Positions 48,500-62,600 are shown, counted from the first letter of the stretch. The stretch: 64,000 nt of DNA from Lumnitzera littorea (GCA_024138015.1 JAMXBB010000004.1:11756242-11820241), one strand, 5' to 3'. Notes: a model not told the origin generated them from the sequence alone. A program made the numbers and translations.

Positions 48500-49230
48500 C
48501 TAATATACTTAGGGTGCTGCATGCTTGGTGTAGCTCTACTGCCAACTGTGCCTTATGTTACAGATGGATATAGGTGAGATTAGTAGTCCCTTTATCTTAT
48601 TTTAGGCGTGGGCATGGGAGTACTTCTTATACATTGCTCCACTATGTAGTAGAATCATGGAAATAGTAGACGATTGCTTGTTGGTGAGTCGATGGGGTAC
48701 CGAGTTTGATGTTACAGAGCTTTTCACACATGTCATCAACTAGTATAGGGATCTATTTGATTGCCAGCATCCACAACAGGTACAAAAGTTACTAACTATA
48801 GTTATATTTTCTTTTACGATGTTATGTGGCTAAATGTTCTAATTAGCTGATTTTGCAAGTCGTATGGATGCCTTACTCTCATGATGATATTGTTAGGCTC
48901 CTTACTTTCAACTATGCCGGTAGTGAATTATGGATCGTACAGTTACCCTTGATTTGCTTCTATGTGGTTGAGTTCTATTTCTTGGATTTGGTTAGATGAC
49001 AGTTTAGAGGGATGTAGGGGATTCCTACTCCTATTGATATGTCCTAAGAGTTACATGATATAGACCTATGGGGTGGGACAAAGACAAATTGACTTACCAC
49101 TCATGTTAGCTGGTTGAAACAATGGGCAGATTGACATAACATGATTGTTCCTATAGTATGACTTCTCGGTGTAGCTCCAAACTACAATGATTGGTTTCAG
49201 TAGGTCATTCGCTCTTGGGTATATATGGTA
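48500..49230 (+). pseudogene. Plant mobile domain (MAIN/MAIL-like) remnant next to the MULE
   Basis: Reading across stops: GAACLV*LYCQLC (48514 on) and DIGEISSPFILF*AWAWEYF match the PMD core (L-x-x-A-C-L-x-x-L-Y-R-x-L-C ... A-W-E-x-x-P). After a gap with an intron-like stretch come VVWMPYSHDDIVRLL (48860), GSELWIVQLPLICFYVVEFY (48920-48990), R*QFRGM*GIP and an IDLWGGTKTN/WLKQWAD tail. PMDs occur in plant MAIN/MAIL proteins and in MULE and gypsy transposons (family knowledge). Here the N-terminal PMD part is absent. It may belong to the MULE, joined by an internal deletion near 48470-48500, or be a separate insertion. Confidence 0.75.
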
Positions 49231-52200
49231 CAGATTCAGCTTCATTCTCCTTAGCTAAAACTGTACCTCCACCTTTATATGCTAACAAATCTGTTATTTG
49301 TAACATGTAGGCATATTTCATTCATAGGTTACATCGAATGTCATATAAGGATATCACGGTAGAGCAGTTAAGAGTGGATACCATGATTTAGCAGCTAAGG
49401 GGTATTCACTTGAACGATGCACTAGGGTTGGTAATAGATATTGAGCAGGGTGGCTCTTTGCCTCATGATCCTTAGCAAGGAGGCACCATTGATTGCAAGG
49501 ACCTAGGCAAGGTAGGGGTTGAGGGCGACGGTGGGTTGAATTCGACGTTAGGAACGATCTATCTCTAGAGCACCTGTTGCTAGCAACATCTCCTAGATTG
49601 CTTGGATTTGAGTTTTGGATACACTTCGTCGAGAAGAGCTCTGGTGGTCGGATCTTCTACATCTTCGTCATTAGAGAGACCTCTAGTAGTTAGGTTCGTA
49701 CTCCCTTTGTACCTTTAAGGAGACTAGTTAGAGATCAGTACGATGATATGGCCAAGGGACTTACATAGGTACACCCTACTCCGGTCCCTATGCATACATC
49801 ATACTTAGGTGCTTATACAGTTATGATGGGGCACAAATTACTCAATTGAATGTAGACCAAATGGTGCAGCCCTAGCCTGATGTAGATCCTTGGGATATTC
49901 GTCCATAAATGTATCGATGACACTGATAGCATTAGCTAGGCATTAGATGTAGACATTTGATTCTTACTTTCTAAACACTATATAGATATTTGAAAGTAGT
50001 ATTAGAGCTTTCATAACGCTTTTATTGTGTTATTCCTATTCATAACTCCTAAACTTAAACGTTACTATAATATTTCGTATTACAAGTACATATAAGTTTA
50101 AATGGTTGTTTGGTATGCTTGCACCACTTTGTAAGGTGTCGGCTGTGTGAGGTTTAGGATGCTTAAGCTTTGTTGAAGATGAGGAGTTTGGATATTTTGA
50201 TGTAGTTGGTATAAGTGAATGTATTATTGTAAATTAGGATCCTTCAGTTGTGTTAAAAATTATTATGTATTTCTATATTTAAAATCGCCTTTGGGAGAGG
50301 CGAATTTAGGTTGGAAGAGGTGGTTTTGGATTGAGCTAAAATTAGAAGAATCAAACTAAAATCGTAATATCAATTTATATAGATATAGAAGAAAATGTTC
50401 TCTATTAATTTAAAGGCCATACTTGTGGGATAGAAAAAGAGGAAAAAACTGAAGATTTCACTCACATAGTACTGAATAGAATTTGATATAAAGTATACTA
50501 TTTCATTGAAATATTATTTTGAATTGAGCCAAAATTGCCTCTTTGTTGTATTCTTGAAAATATTTTTCTAAAAATGGTATTTTTGGAATTTTTTTCTTTT
50601 CCCTAACAATAAAAGGGTCGAAAAACCCTTTTTAGGGATTTTAAAATCTTAATTAACTAATTGATTAATCCTTGAACTTTTTATCGAGTAATATATGAAA
50701 AAACGCATATATTAGCAATTACTTCGGTAAAGGAATTTCTACTCTCATTAAAGCATATCATCATTATAAAGCACATTTGTCCACTTGATATGATATTATT
50801 TTATAGTACTTTTTGAAAGGTCCAATATATTAATGGGACATTAATAATCATCTTCAATTATATTCTATGATGTTTGCACATATTTCGTTAGCTAATTTTG
50901 ATTAATTAAATACCAAGTTGAGGGCGAATAAGACAGAAATGTACAAATACGACAAAAATAAATAAGATAATGAAAATTTATTTTGACGCACGTATGGTAC
51001 ATATGTTATTGACTACTGTAGTTAAAAAAAAGTGAAAAGAAAAGCTAGATTATAAATTTATTACATATGGCAGAGTATACTTAATAGGATAGAAAAGAAA
51101 ATTGGGATAAAAAAAATTTATTTTGGGTTTTATTTATTTTTTAGCTAACTACTGTTTACATTACGATTGTTATATTTTTTCAAAGAACCAAATTTCATTA
51201 ATTAAAGCACATTAAAATACATTTACCAAAAAAGAAAAGCACATTCAAATACCTGTATAAATAGTACCGGCAACATAAAGCAAATGAAATTGGGTTCCGA
51301 AAATTCAATCCGTAAACGGATATATACTCTAGATAAATATGGATCACATTGACATGGAGCAAAATCTTGCACGATCACGAAACAAAACACATGGCTCTAG
51401 TTATGAAAGACCCATATCAGGATGATAAGCAAAATAGAAAATACGAACAATTCAAAGAGAATCTAAATTTGAAAAGATATGATTTTGATGCAACTTTTAT
51501 TCATTAATGGAAGAGTGACTGAAACTTTCAAATATGAATTAAGACGTCCTTTTTAATTGTAATAGTTGCATAGTAAGAATAGCGGTTGGATGGAGCAAAC
51601 GACCAAAATACAATGATCGCCACCCCTAGATTTTCTATGAGCAAGAACTCTAGAAGAGAAGAGGGAGAAAGAGAGAAAGAAAGAATCATCTATATATTAC
51701 AATTGTTTTATCCCATTAAAAAAGTATTAATACCATTGAATTATAAGTGCATTCATTCTGTCGATTTTAATTAGTTTTCAATGTTTAAATGCCCGCTTTT
51801 GCCGGTCAAATTCCACTGGATCGTAATCCCCCACACGTTAATTAATACTGATTACATTGCCAGATCAATCACGCTTTATTTTGGTAATACTGCACCATCT
51901 CGACTGTTAAAGGAAAAGAACGAAAGGTCCTAACAATAATAATAATAAAAAGACCTAAAGAAAAGTGAGACTAGGTACAAACAGATAAGGGCCGTTGTTT
52001 TCTTTCATCTTTGATTTTTTTAAAGGTTGGCTATGTATAATTTCAGTATTTATCATCTGTGAGAGACTAAAATAATTTTGGTGCTTTGCTATAGCGACAA
52101 CCACTTATGCTAGATGATACACTATCATAAGAAATAATCTCGTCTTGTTTTTTCTATTTACAAATCTTACTTTTACTGTGTTTTGTGAATATTTGTTAAT

Positions 52201-55200
52201 ATATTAAATAAAACTTTTTACGATTGGTCATAAACTTGGCGCTTCGTATAAGAAGATATGATATCTACAATGATAAAAAAAGTTTCATATCAATTATGAA
52301 AGAGAGTCAATAATGATATATTTGATTATCTTCATAAGGATGAAAAGGAATTACTATTTATTTCCTACAAATTTTTTCATATATTTGGTTAATTGAATAA
52401 CTATTCTATATAATTATTATTACTACAAAATAGAGAATTATAATTCTTTTATAAAATTAAAGAAATGACGATGTTTGATCTTTTATATTTATTTACTTAC
52501 CTATAAGATCTTAAAGGAACACTATAAGGAATATCTATTATGTTTGTACTCTATTCCTTAATTATTATAGTGCTTAGCTTATTTCATACTGCACCAAATG
52601 TGTTATAGTAGCTTATAAGATTAACAGAATAAATACCAAATCTATAATAGATAGGGACTTTTTTCGAGAATGAAAATATTCATTAGTCAAACCTATCAGC
52701 TTCCCGATCTAGTATTAGAGAGCGATCGCAGATTGTGGCAGCACTTTTGAGTTTTAGAATATAATTAAAAAGCATCAATTATCCACTGGTTTTAGACCTT
52801 CCATAAATATATAATAATTAATGTTAGCAAAATTGTAAAAAATTTTGTAACTATCCTAAACATTATAATGTTAGACGATATATAACGTGTGATACGAGAC
52901 GCCTGGCGTGTTACGAGTAAAGCGTTAAATGAAAAATCATTTAATAATCGAGAAAAGAAGGAATTTACATGATGTGTTGTTCGTGATATAGGTGATGTCG
53001 TCATCACTGAGCAAGTTTTTCTGATTTTCGATATTATTTAATATTATAATGATACTATAGTCTAAACTGAGTTAGTTCCATTTCACGAGATGTATGACTT
53101 TGGAAGTGTGGAAGGCTGTATGCATGCGTGTTTGGCCGTTTGTGAATACTTATGACTTTTGACGTTTTGAGATAGAAGTGATGACGTTGTATTATCACGT
53201 AATTTTTTGGGGAAATGGAGAAAATTAATACTTTTATAATTCCTTAAAATATGCTGGTTTTGATGAATCGATTATGAATACTGGTTTTGAATTGAATCGG
53301 CTAGGTCTAGGCATAGGTTTGCTGGTCGGGTCTAAACCGTGATTCGGTTTAAAACTGCCCTACCAGATCTAAGATTTGGCATGGACTGATCGTACGAGTT
53401 GGACCGATAGGGTTGATCCGTCGTGATAATAGGTTCAAGTTAGGTGAACTTCCAAAACCCGTAGACTCATTGTCGACTTAAAATAAATAAATAAATAAAT
53501 AAATGGTGAAATAAAATAAATAATAATGAAAATTAAATTTTTTAACTAATTTCATGTAAATAGGAAAACAATTGGTTCCTAATAACAAAATTTAATACGT
53601 TGCTATTCATACAAAAGTAATAAATTTAATTTTAAAAATTTATGTGATTTGATATATATAGATCTTTATCAAAAGACTAATCTCAGTTTTAGGAACGTAG
53701 AACTAACTTTTGTTTTTTAAATTTTTTTGTAACCTTTATATCTTTTGTCTTATATTATTAATATGATAATTAAGTTGAATATAACTGTATATAAATAAGT
53801 ATATATCTTAAAATAACTAGTTTATAAAATGAACTAAAAATAATATTTATCTCGTGTTCAAATAATTTTAATTTGAAATCTAAAATTTAATTTACATTTT
53901 TATTTTTAAATTAATTTTTTTTATAGAAAGAAAGTTCGCGGATCTTTAAACTGTTGAGTTGAATCGACGAATCTAAGAAACCGGCTTGTAGACTGATGTT
54001 ATGAGTCTGGTTCCCTATTTTAAAAACTAGGAATTGATAGGTCTAGGTCAGTTTGGAACTATGCTTAAGTCTAGATCGGTTAACAAAATATTGGTTTTGA
54101 AATGAATTAGTTATGATGATAATAGTTGATAGAAGAAGAAGACAAAAAAAGCCTTAAAAGACGCCATGTAACATAATTTCAAAATTGCAATATTGTTTTG
54201 GAAATGAATTATCTTAGTTTACTTCTTGTTACGTTTTTCTTAATTTACTTATTTAAAATGTTGAAATTATAAAGAAAAAAATTGATATAATGATGTCATC
54301 ATATGCTATTCCAAAATTCTATATAATTTTAATCTTGATTTATAAATTAATTGAAAGATGAAAAATTAGGAGGATCCAAATGCTTTTAACTTTGATAAGC
54401 TAAAATAGTGCTATTTTGATTTCACCTGTGCCCGTTCCTTTCTTTTCTAGAACTTACAATACCTGTTCAAACAATTTGCAAAATAAACTGACACTTTATG
54501 ATCCATATTTGTATATACTGTTTCCACAATTTATTCCATCACATTCCTATCTTCTACGCATTCCAGAATATTCCTAATACCCCATTAATAACATTTTAAC
54601 AAAAATGAATCATTGATCATGCTAAAGTAACCAATAATCGCAAATACATATGAAAGGTAATCATATATCTTTCAATTCATTTGCATTAAGTTTTTCCTGA
54701 TGCAATTTATGCGCCAAAAAAAAAAAAAAAAAAGGATGAAACCAAAAAGAGAAAACTATGTTTATGTCTATCCCCTCCTTTCCCAGGATGTTCTCATCAG
54801 TTGATCATCTAACTGACTGTAAGATACTAATTGGTCCATATCTAACCGTGTAATCTTTAAAATTGAGTATTTATATTTAAATTTTTTTTTAGAAAGAAGA
54901 GTATATTTAGACTCATATATGACTACTCTATTGTCAAATTAAAAATTTTTAATGGAAGTATTTTTTAAAATTTTATCTAAGGATAAAATTATAAAAAAGG
55001 TTTAAAAATATATTTTCCAAGATTTAGGATCTAAATTTTAAATACAACATATAAGGTCTTACATGCACATATAATGCTATATTTACACAATTTATCCTAA
55101 AAGGTTTGGTTTGGATGCCTGCATATTTTATCGACATTCCAGCCTGTCTTTCAAAAAACTATTACTACAAGCTCAAAGTTTTTGACTGAAAAAAAAAAAA

Positions 55201-55850
55201 AAAAGTTCAAAGTGGAATACCAACTGTACATTTCGTTCTGAGATCAATCGGTTCGTCAAAAAAAAAAAAAAAAATGTAGCTAATTTCACCGTAGAATTTC
55301 CATACATGTTGTTTTCAATATACAAATAAGTATTTGGTTGAGTTTCCCCAGCTGCATCATGGGTCTCTTCGTACCTTTTTGATATCTTTGACCTGATAAC
55401 TATTTATTATGATAGATCTAGTTTTACACGTAATTTTTGCTTGTATTCCATTTTAATATTTGTTTGAAATTGACAATGGTCCCGTTATTGAATGCTTTAA
55501 AAAACTTGATGAAAAACTTTTGGGAAAATTATATATAAATGTAGTCGGTGTTTTTATACTGTTACAAACAATTGATTTGTGTTATTATTTTCACTAAACA
55601 TAGGACTTGCATTTTTTGATATTTGTTAATTTTATTAAGGACATGTGTTAACATCTTTTTTGCCTATAAATGATTGACTAAATAAAATGACACTACTAAG
55701 ATATTAATTTATATAATTTAATTTAAAAATGAATTAAAAGAGAAAATTAAAATTAAAAAAGAAAGGCGAAAATCATCTTGTTGCCACTACAAGGCTTGTA
55801 AATTGAATCTTTTCTCCAAAGATTGGGGTAGCAAGGTTGCCATGAGCTTG
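49231..55850. other. Intergenic DNA, no gene recognised
   Basis: 49231-49960 has coding-like but stop-riddled sequence that may be the tail of the PMD protein. 50000-53200 is AT-rich with nothing recognisable. 53240-54110 has a less AT-rich patch with GGTCGGGTCTAAACCG-type phrases, typical of non-autonomous DNA elements, without clear terminal repeats. A-runs lie near 54715, 55190 and 55260. Confidence 0.45.
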
Positions 55851-55855
55851 ATAAG

Positions 55856-56063
55856 TGTTAGACTTTATTTTATTTTCGCACATGTGTTATATAGCTATAT
55901 ATATTGTTCACTCTTGCTGATGTGATAAGATAACAAATTCTGTTTCCATAACTGTCTAGCCAACTTCTTTCCTTTTCCACTCTCTCTCTCGATCTTTCCT
56001 TTATCACCGTCACCTCCATTGTTACAACTTGCTGTGTTACACAGAACATACTTAATTCTATCA
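55856..56063 (+). repeat. 5' LTR of the plus-strand copia element
   Basis: 208 bp, TG...CA ends, directly before the primer-binding site. Pair of 60558-60765. Confidence 0.95.
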
Positions 56064-56075
56064 TGGTATTAGAGC
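56064..56075 (+). promoter_or_regulatory. Primer-binding site of the plus-strand copia element
   Basis: TGGTATTAGAGC abuts the 5' LTR. It differs by one C-to-T change from the initiator-Met-tRNA site TGGTATCAGAGC. Confidence 0.88.
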
Positions 56076-56126
56076 ATTAAGAATTCATTCTTACTTGTTT
56101 TATTGAAGTGTTTGTTTTCTCTGGCT

Positions 56127-57130
56127 ATGTCACTTTCACCTTTAGAAGATGTTTCCTTGCTACTCTATATTCATCACTCGAATGGTCAAAATTTTGTTTC
56201 AATCATGCCTCTTTTAATTGGATTGAATTACAACAACTAAAGCAGGTCGTTTCTTTTGGCTCTATTGATTTGTAACAAAGTTGGTTTTGTTGATGGATTA
56301 ATCAAAGCACCAGAATCAAAGGATAAGTTGTTTTTGATCTAGAGTCGATGTAATAACTCGATCGTAATATGGCTTCTCAAGTTAGTTTCTCCTCAAATTG
56401 CTTCTATTGTGATCTACATGACATCTACCAAGGAAATTTGGGACAAACTAAAAATTAGGTTAGATGATGCAAGAATTTGTCAGTTATACAATCTATTGAG
56501 TACGATTGTACAAGGAAATAGGTCTATAGATGAATATTTCATAGAATTAAATTTGGTTTAGCAAGAGCTTAGGAATTTTTGGCCTTTTCCTCATTGTACT
56601 TGTAGAATTGTAATAGTAGTTGTTTTGAAAAGTTTGTTGGGATGATGTAGAAAGATTATGTTTTCAAATTTCTTAATGGTCTCAATGATAGTTCTTTTGT
56701 TGTGCGATCACAAATTTTGGTTTTGAAGCCTTTTCTTACTTTGGATGAAGCCTATAACCTAGTGATTCGTGATGAATTTCGAAAGACTAGTAGACTTAAA
56801 GAGGTAGTTTTTGCTAAATCTTCTGTTATGGTCATAGTGAATGATAATAAGCAAAGAGGGCGCAATGATTTTTATTGTAGTTATTGTCGAAAATGAGGAC
56901 ATTTAAAGGACAAATGCTATAGGCTTATTGGTTTTCCTCCACATTATAAATTCAATAAGCCAAAAGTTACAGGAATTAACAATGTTGTGACAGGGAATGT
57001 TAGTCTGACTATATTAGTTGGTATTGGATCAATAGAGTTTGGAAATGACCAGTCTACTAGGGTCAGTACAGGGAATAATACTATTTCTCAAGCTTCTAGT
57101 GTTAATATTACCAAAGATCAAGTTCTTTAA
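56127..57130 (+). pseudogene. copia gag remnant
   Basis: Likely start ATG 56127 (MSLSPLEDVSLLLYIHHSNG). It continues through LICNKVGFVDGLIKAPE, IYMTSTKEIWDKLKIRL and the gag core with several stops. The zinc knuckle at about 56874-56920 reads CSYCRK*GHLKDKC: all four ligands of C-x2-C-x4-H-x4-C are kept, but a stop lies inside it. Confidence 0.88.
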
Positions 57131-57269
57131 TTGTTGTCTTTACTTATTATCTCGGATTCCAGCTTGAGCAAGTCTAATCCTTCTTCCCTATTTGTTTTTC
57201 AAGCATCAATTTTGTAGGATCCTTCATCATTTGATGCTAATATAGTTCAAGTTGCTTTTACTTAGTCAA

Positions 57270-60200
57270 CTGCTATGTCAGGTAACAAAGCTATGGCATC
57301 TGACATAGTTTGGATAGTAGATTCTGGAGCCACTGATCATATGGTTAGTTCTTTAGAATTGTTCTTTACTTTGCTCCCCATACAAAATTGCTTTGTTCAA
57401 TTGCCTAATGAACAAAGGCTTCAAGCTATACACAAAGGTTCTGTTTACTTGACATTAGAAATTCTTCTTCATGATGTATTGTTTGTTCCTTCATTTTAAT
57501 TTAATCTCATCTCTGTTTCTACGCTGCTTTCGTATAACTAGTATACACTTTTATTCACTAAAGAATATGCTTATATCTAGGATTGTTTCATACAGAAAAT
57601 GATTGGACAAGCCAAGGCTGAAAATGGGTTGTTTCTGTTCAAAAACAGGTCTTCATTTGTTTGTCCTAACCCTTGTAATTCTTTTTAAATTTCTTTTGTC
57701 CCCAAGTAGTTAATACTTTGCCAAATGGCTTTGATGTTTGGCACTTTAGGCTTGGTTATGTTTCTCTTGATAAGTTGAAGACTGTTCAACATATTGATTC
57801 TGTTTTTCAATGTAATAAATTTGATTATTACATTTGTCCCTTAGCTAAACAGCGAAGAACTTCTTTTCCTTTGCATGTTAAATCCACTTCTTTTCCTTTT
57901 GAGCTTATACATGCTGATATATGGGGTCCGTATACACCTACTTTGGATGGCCATCGTTTTTTGCTTACCATAGTCAATGACTTTACTAGAGTTAGGTATT
58001 CCTTACGTGGTCCAAACAGGAAGTTACTTCATTGATGCCTTATTTTTATCAACCTGTTCTTAATCAGTTTAGCAGAAAAATCAAAATAATTCGTATTGAT
58101 AATGGCAAAGAATTTGCTTTGAATAATTTCTTTTCTTCTCATGGTATTATTTATCAATTGTCTTGTGTTGAATCTACTCAACAAAATGGTATTGTTGAAA
58201 GAAAGCATTAACATTTGTTGTCCATTGCTCGAGCTCTCTTATTTCAATCTTCTTTGCCTGTTTCCTTATGGGGGGATGTTATATTGATAGCTACGTACAT
58301 CATTAATCGTGTTCCATCTTTTGCTCTTAAGGGAAACACTATTCCATATCATTTGTTGTTTGGTTAGCCTCCTTCTTATTTACAAATGTGTGTTTTTAGT
58401 TCATTGTGTTTTGCTTCTACATTGAAAAGGCATAGGACGAAATTTGATTCTCATACCCATCCTTTTGTTTTTTTGGTTATCCTAATGGTGTTCAAGGCTA
58501 TAAACTCTTTTCGTAGTATATCATTTCTAAAGACACTCACTTTATAGAGCATATATTTCCTTCTAGAGTGCCTACTATTTTTTCTTCCTTAGTATCCTTA
58601 GACATTGGTTCATCTTGTTCTTTGCTTACTCATATTAATAGTTCCTTCATGGATCATGTATTTTAGCAATTTGATCATCATTTTTCACTTGATGTTGATA
58701 GCTATTCTTCTACTGGTTCATTTGGTACTGTTCCTTCTAATTGTGTTGATCCTGTATCTCTTATGCTTGAAACAATTGTTGTTTCTTGTCCTCCATGTCG
58801 CAGTACATGAGTATCCAGAATTCCCAGTTATTTGAATGATTATCATCATGAGCTTAGTTTAGTCTTGGTAGATCCTTCATTTTCTAGTGCTAATCCTCTA
58901 CATTCTTCTACTTCTCATCTAATACAGCAATATCTTTCATATACTTCTTTGTCTCCTTCTTTTCGTGCCTTTATTGTCAATTTGTCTAAGCATTTTGAGC
59001 CATTTACTTATGCTTAAGCTGTGAAATTTGAACATTGGCATAAAGCTATGGATGAAGAATTGGATGCTTTGGCAAGTAATAATACTTGGATAGTTGTTTC
59101 TTTGCCTTCTACTAAACATAGATTGGATGTAAGTAGGTTTTCAAATTGAAAACAAGGGCTGATGAGAGTATTGATAGATACAAGGCTTAATTGGTTGCAA
59201 AAGGATACAATTAGAAGGAAGGATTTGATTATACTGAGACATTTAGTCTAGTCATTAAGCATACTTCTATTCGTTTTTTCTTTTGTTTAGTAGCTATCAA
59301 TAAGTGGCATGTGCATCAACTAGATATGCATAATGCTTTTCTAAATGGTGATTTGGTTAAGGAAGTTTATATAGATTTCTCTCCAGGACTTCATGTTTCT
59401 AATGCATCTTCTGCTCCTAATTTTTGGTTGGTTTGCAAACTTAATAAATCCTTGTATTGTCTCAAATAAGCTTCTCGCCAGTGGGATGCTAAACTAACAT
59501 CTTGTTTGTTAGCTAGTGGATTTTGTTAATCTCATAGTGATTATTCTTTGTTTACTAAAGGGCAAGGAGATGATGTGGTTGTTGTTCTTGTATATGTAGA
59601 TGACATAGCTGTTGCCAGTAAACACATTGATGCTGTTATTTCTTTCAAACAGTTCTTGGCTTCACAATTTAAGATAAAAGATCTTGACTAACTTAAGTAT
59701 TTTATTGTCCTTGAGCTTACACGATTAGAGTAGGGATTTGTGTTGTCACAACAAAAGTTTGCACTTGAACTCTTAGTAGAAACTGGTTTTCTTGGTTCCA
59801 AAGCTATTTATTCTCTTACAATAGGTAACCATAAGTTGTTTTGGTATGATAATTCGGATGTAGTCGATGTTACTACTTATCAGCGAATTGTGGGAAAGTT
59901 GTTATATTTGTCTCCTACTCGACTTGACATTGCTTATTCTGTTCATGTTCTAAGTCAATTCATGGATTCTCCTTGTTGCTCTCACCTTCTTGCTTTACAT
60001 TGAGTGTTGCAGTTTATCAAACAAAGCCTTAGGCAAGGATTATTCTTCTTTGCAATTGTTGATCTTACTTTGCGTGCTTACAGTGATTCTGATTAGGGTA
60101 GATGTCCTGATTCTAAGAGATCTACTATTAGGTTTTGTGTGTTTTTTGGCACCTCACTTATTAGCTAGAAATCTAAGAAGCAAACTATTGTTTCACATAG

Positions 60201-60510
60201 TTCTGCTGGGTCCGAGCATCGAGCACTTGCTTGTACGACTTATGAAGTTTTATGGCTACTTACTTTGTTGAAGGAGTTTCGTATTGATTGTCATCCTCCT
60301 GTGTAACTCTTTTGTGATAATCAATCTACCTTGCAGATCGCTTGTATTCTTGTTTTTCACAAACGTACCAAACACTTGGAGATGGATTTACATTTTGTTC
60401 GCGACAAAGTGGTTTGATGGTCTTATCTTGTTGATTTATACCTAGTAAACGGCAACTAGTAGATTTATTTACATAAGCCTTACCTCTCGATCAGTTTAAG
60501 AACTTAATGA
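57270..60510 (+). pseudogene. copia pol remnant: protease, integrase, RT, RNase H
   Basis: Protease keeps D-S-G-A (WIVDSGATDHMV, 57310-57345). GAG-pre-integrase WHFRLGYVSLDKL and YYICPLAKQRR (57735-57860) have lost one zinc-ligand His and one Cys to Tyr. Integrase follows with ELIHADIWGPYTP and, near 58175-58205, QQNGIVERKH. RT spans about 59035-59700 with DMHNAFLNGDLVKEVY and an intact YVDD (59593-59604). RNase H follows at 59990-60420 with TTYEVLWLLTLLKEFRIDC, FCDNQST and HKRTKHLEMDLHFVRDKV. In-frame stops and shifts occur about every 100-200 codons. Confidence 0.9.
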
Positions 60511-60557
60511 GCAAGATAGGAGTAATTAATTTTTACCCTCCATCTTAAGAGGGGAGG

Positions 60558-60765
60558 TGTTAGACTTTATTTTATTTTCATACGTGTGTTGTACAACTAT
60601 ATATATTGTTCACTTTTGCTGATGTGATAAGATAACAAATTCTGTTTCCATAACTGTCTAGCCAACTTCTTTCTTTCTCCACTCTCTCTCTTGATCTTTC
60701 CTTTGTTACCGTCACCTCCATTGTTACGGCTTGCTTTGCTACACAGAACATACTCAATTCTATCA
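60558..60765 (+). repeat. 3' LTR of the plus-strand copia element
   Basis: 208 bp, directly after the polypurine tract AAGAGGGGAGG. Pair of 55856-56063. Confidence 0.95.
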
Positions 60766-60770
60766 ATAGG

Positions 60771-62600
60771 TGATAACCCTCTATTATAATTGTTGACCCC
60801 TTCTTAAGGATGGGCAAAAAGATTGAATCAAACCAAATTGATTTTTTTTTTTTTTAGCAATTTGATTTAGAAAAGTTCTAAATTGAATTAAACCAAAATT
60901 ATATATTTGGTTAGGTAGGATAAATTTAATTTAATCGTAAAATTGAAGTAAATTGTTTTTGAAAAACATAGTAATATTCTATTTGTTTAAAAGTTCTTTT
61001 ATCGTAACATAACACTTAAAATAAATAATTTACATTTATTAAAATGTACGTATATTGAATTTTGTTAGTATAATTTACATATATGTATTTATATATGAGT
61101 GACTTAGAATTTACAATATATGCTATATTTATGAATAAAATTAGTTGTTAATAGACATTTAAAATTTCTTAATACTTCATCAACCTCTTGTCTCATATTA
61201 GTAATTATTATTATTAAAAAAATTTAATATTTTTGATATGGGATTATATGTTAAACAAATATACTTTACTAAATTACAAAATATGGTTATACAGGGTTCA
61301 TGTGACTCACTTAGTGACCTTGAGGTGGTTCGCAAGGTGACTTGTTTGCTTTTTTTTTTCTTTATGATTTTTTATTTTTATTTTTTGAATTTTATTAAAT
61401 TATATGCGTCATATATCAAAATATAATTTTTCCTTTAAGTTATTATTTAAGAACTAATTAGATGTAGACACTTGTCCCTAATACAGATAATTTTTGTGTA
61501 ATTTTTCCTATTTTTTTTTTTTTCATTTTTTTCCCCTATAGAACAAGAGGTCTTTCATTCTTAGAAGAAACACACAAAAGAAATAGGTTTATAATGCAAA
61601 TCATTACAGTTACTTCTTTTGCAATAAAAATAATTAGAACTGAAAATAGAATGGAAGTAGAAAGAAAATGATGGATAATAAAATATCGTTAATATTTTAC
61701 AGCAAACAAATATAGAAGAAAATGATAATGGCCATTCCAAAAGCTAAAATCCTTCTCTTTGAACCACAAACTTCAGTCAACAGGTTCCACAGGAGCTGTT
61801 AAAGTTATATATATTTATATTTCCATCCATTTTTCTAAATAGTTGCCAAGTCCACTGTCTCTACAATCTTCAATTTTAATTTTCGTATTGGAAAAAGATA
61901 ATCCCAAGTAGCACATGGCTACAACTGACAGATTTTATATAACCACTTTTGGTGAAAGGATGAAATGATTAAAAAACTGACTTCCATGGCCACCTTTTAT
62001 TTTTAAACTTTTTGGGGCACTAAAGATGGTAGCATTGTTTAATGCTCTCAAGCCACTAAAATATTGTTGGGTTAGGAGTGAGAATTGAGAAAGCATGCTT
62101 TGTCTGCCATTAATAATTTTCTATCCCTCTTTGAGATATCATTCACTTTCATGGAAAGATCCTGTGAATCATTTTGTAACAGGACAACATGAACACATGT
62201 ATGCTTCTGTGTTCTTCATCATGAATCCTAGAAAAAAGTTGCATTTCCCAAGTAGTTTTTGAGGTTAACTAATGGCCAAGTAAAACTAGTCAAAAAGAAA
62301 ACGCGTTTATTCAATGTATTATTGCTTTGATCACTTGAAACCTTCCTTTGTTTTTCATTTTTTTCCCTTAATGTTCTAAAATATTCCTAGTTATGATAAG
62401 GATGAAAATTTCTGGTACTTTTTTCCCTGGAAACCTTTGAGCTTATTGGTCATGAGCTAGGAGGTACTCAAGGTACTTTTTCTCCTATCTTCTCTACCTA
62501 CCTTTCGTTCTCTAGATACACGTACCTTCATTGATTCATAAAAAAATAGAAAATTTTGCACTATGTATTGTTTTCACAAGGAGGATCGAAAAAAGTAGGT
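60771..62600. other. Intergenic DNA and distal promoter of the receptor-kinase gene
   Basis: AT-rich. 60810-60960 has paired AAACCAAATTGATT/AATTTGATTT phrases like those in MITEs, without definable ends. No gene is seen. TATA-like stretches occur (for example near 61808), but no transcription start can be assigned. Confidence 0.5.

Larger units (their letters stand above)
55856..60765 (+). mobile_element. Complete but decayed Ty1/copia element with 208-bp LTRs
   Basis: LTRs at 55856-56063 and 60558-60765 both run TGTTAGACTT...TTCTATCA and are 208 bp each, with about 17 substitutions and no indel; 16 of the 17 are transitions. The primer-binding site TGGTATTAGAGC follows at 56064, and the polypurine tract AAGAGGGGAGG precedes the 3' LTR. 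Flanking ATAAG (55851-55855) and ATAGG (60766-60770) are a probable target-site duplication with one change. Internal order is gag, protease, integrase, RT, RNase H (copia). Total is 4,910 bp. Confidence 0.96.

Noticed and set aside
53240..54110. GGTCGGGTCTAAACCG-type block, suspected non-autonomous DNA transposon
   Set aside because: No terminal inverted repeats or target duplication could be found by eye, so it is not called as an element.
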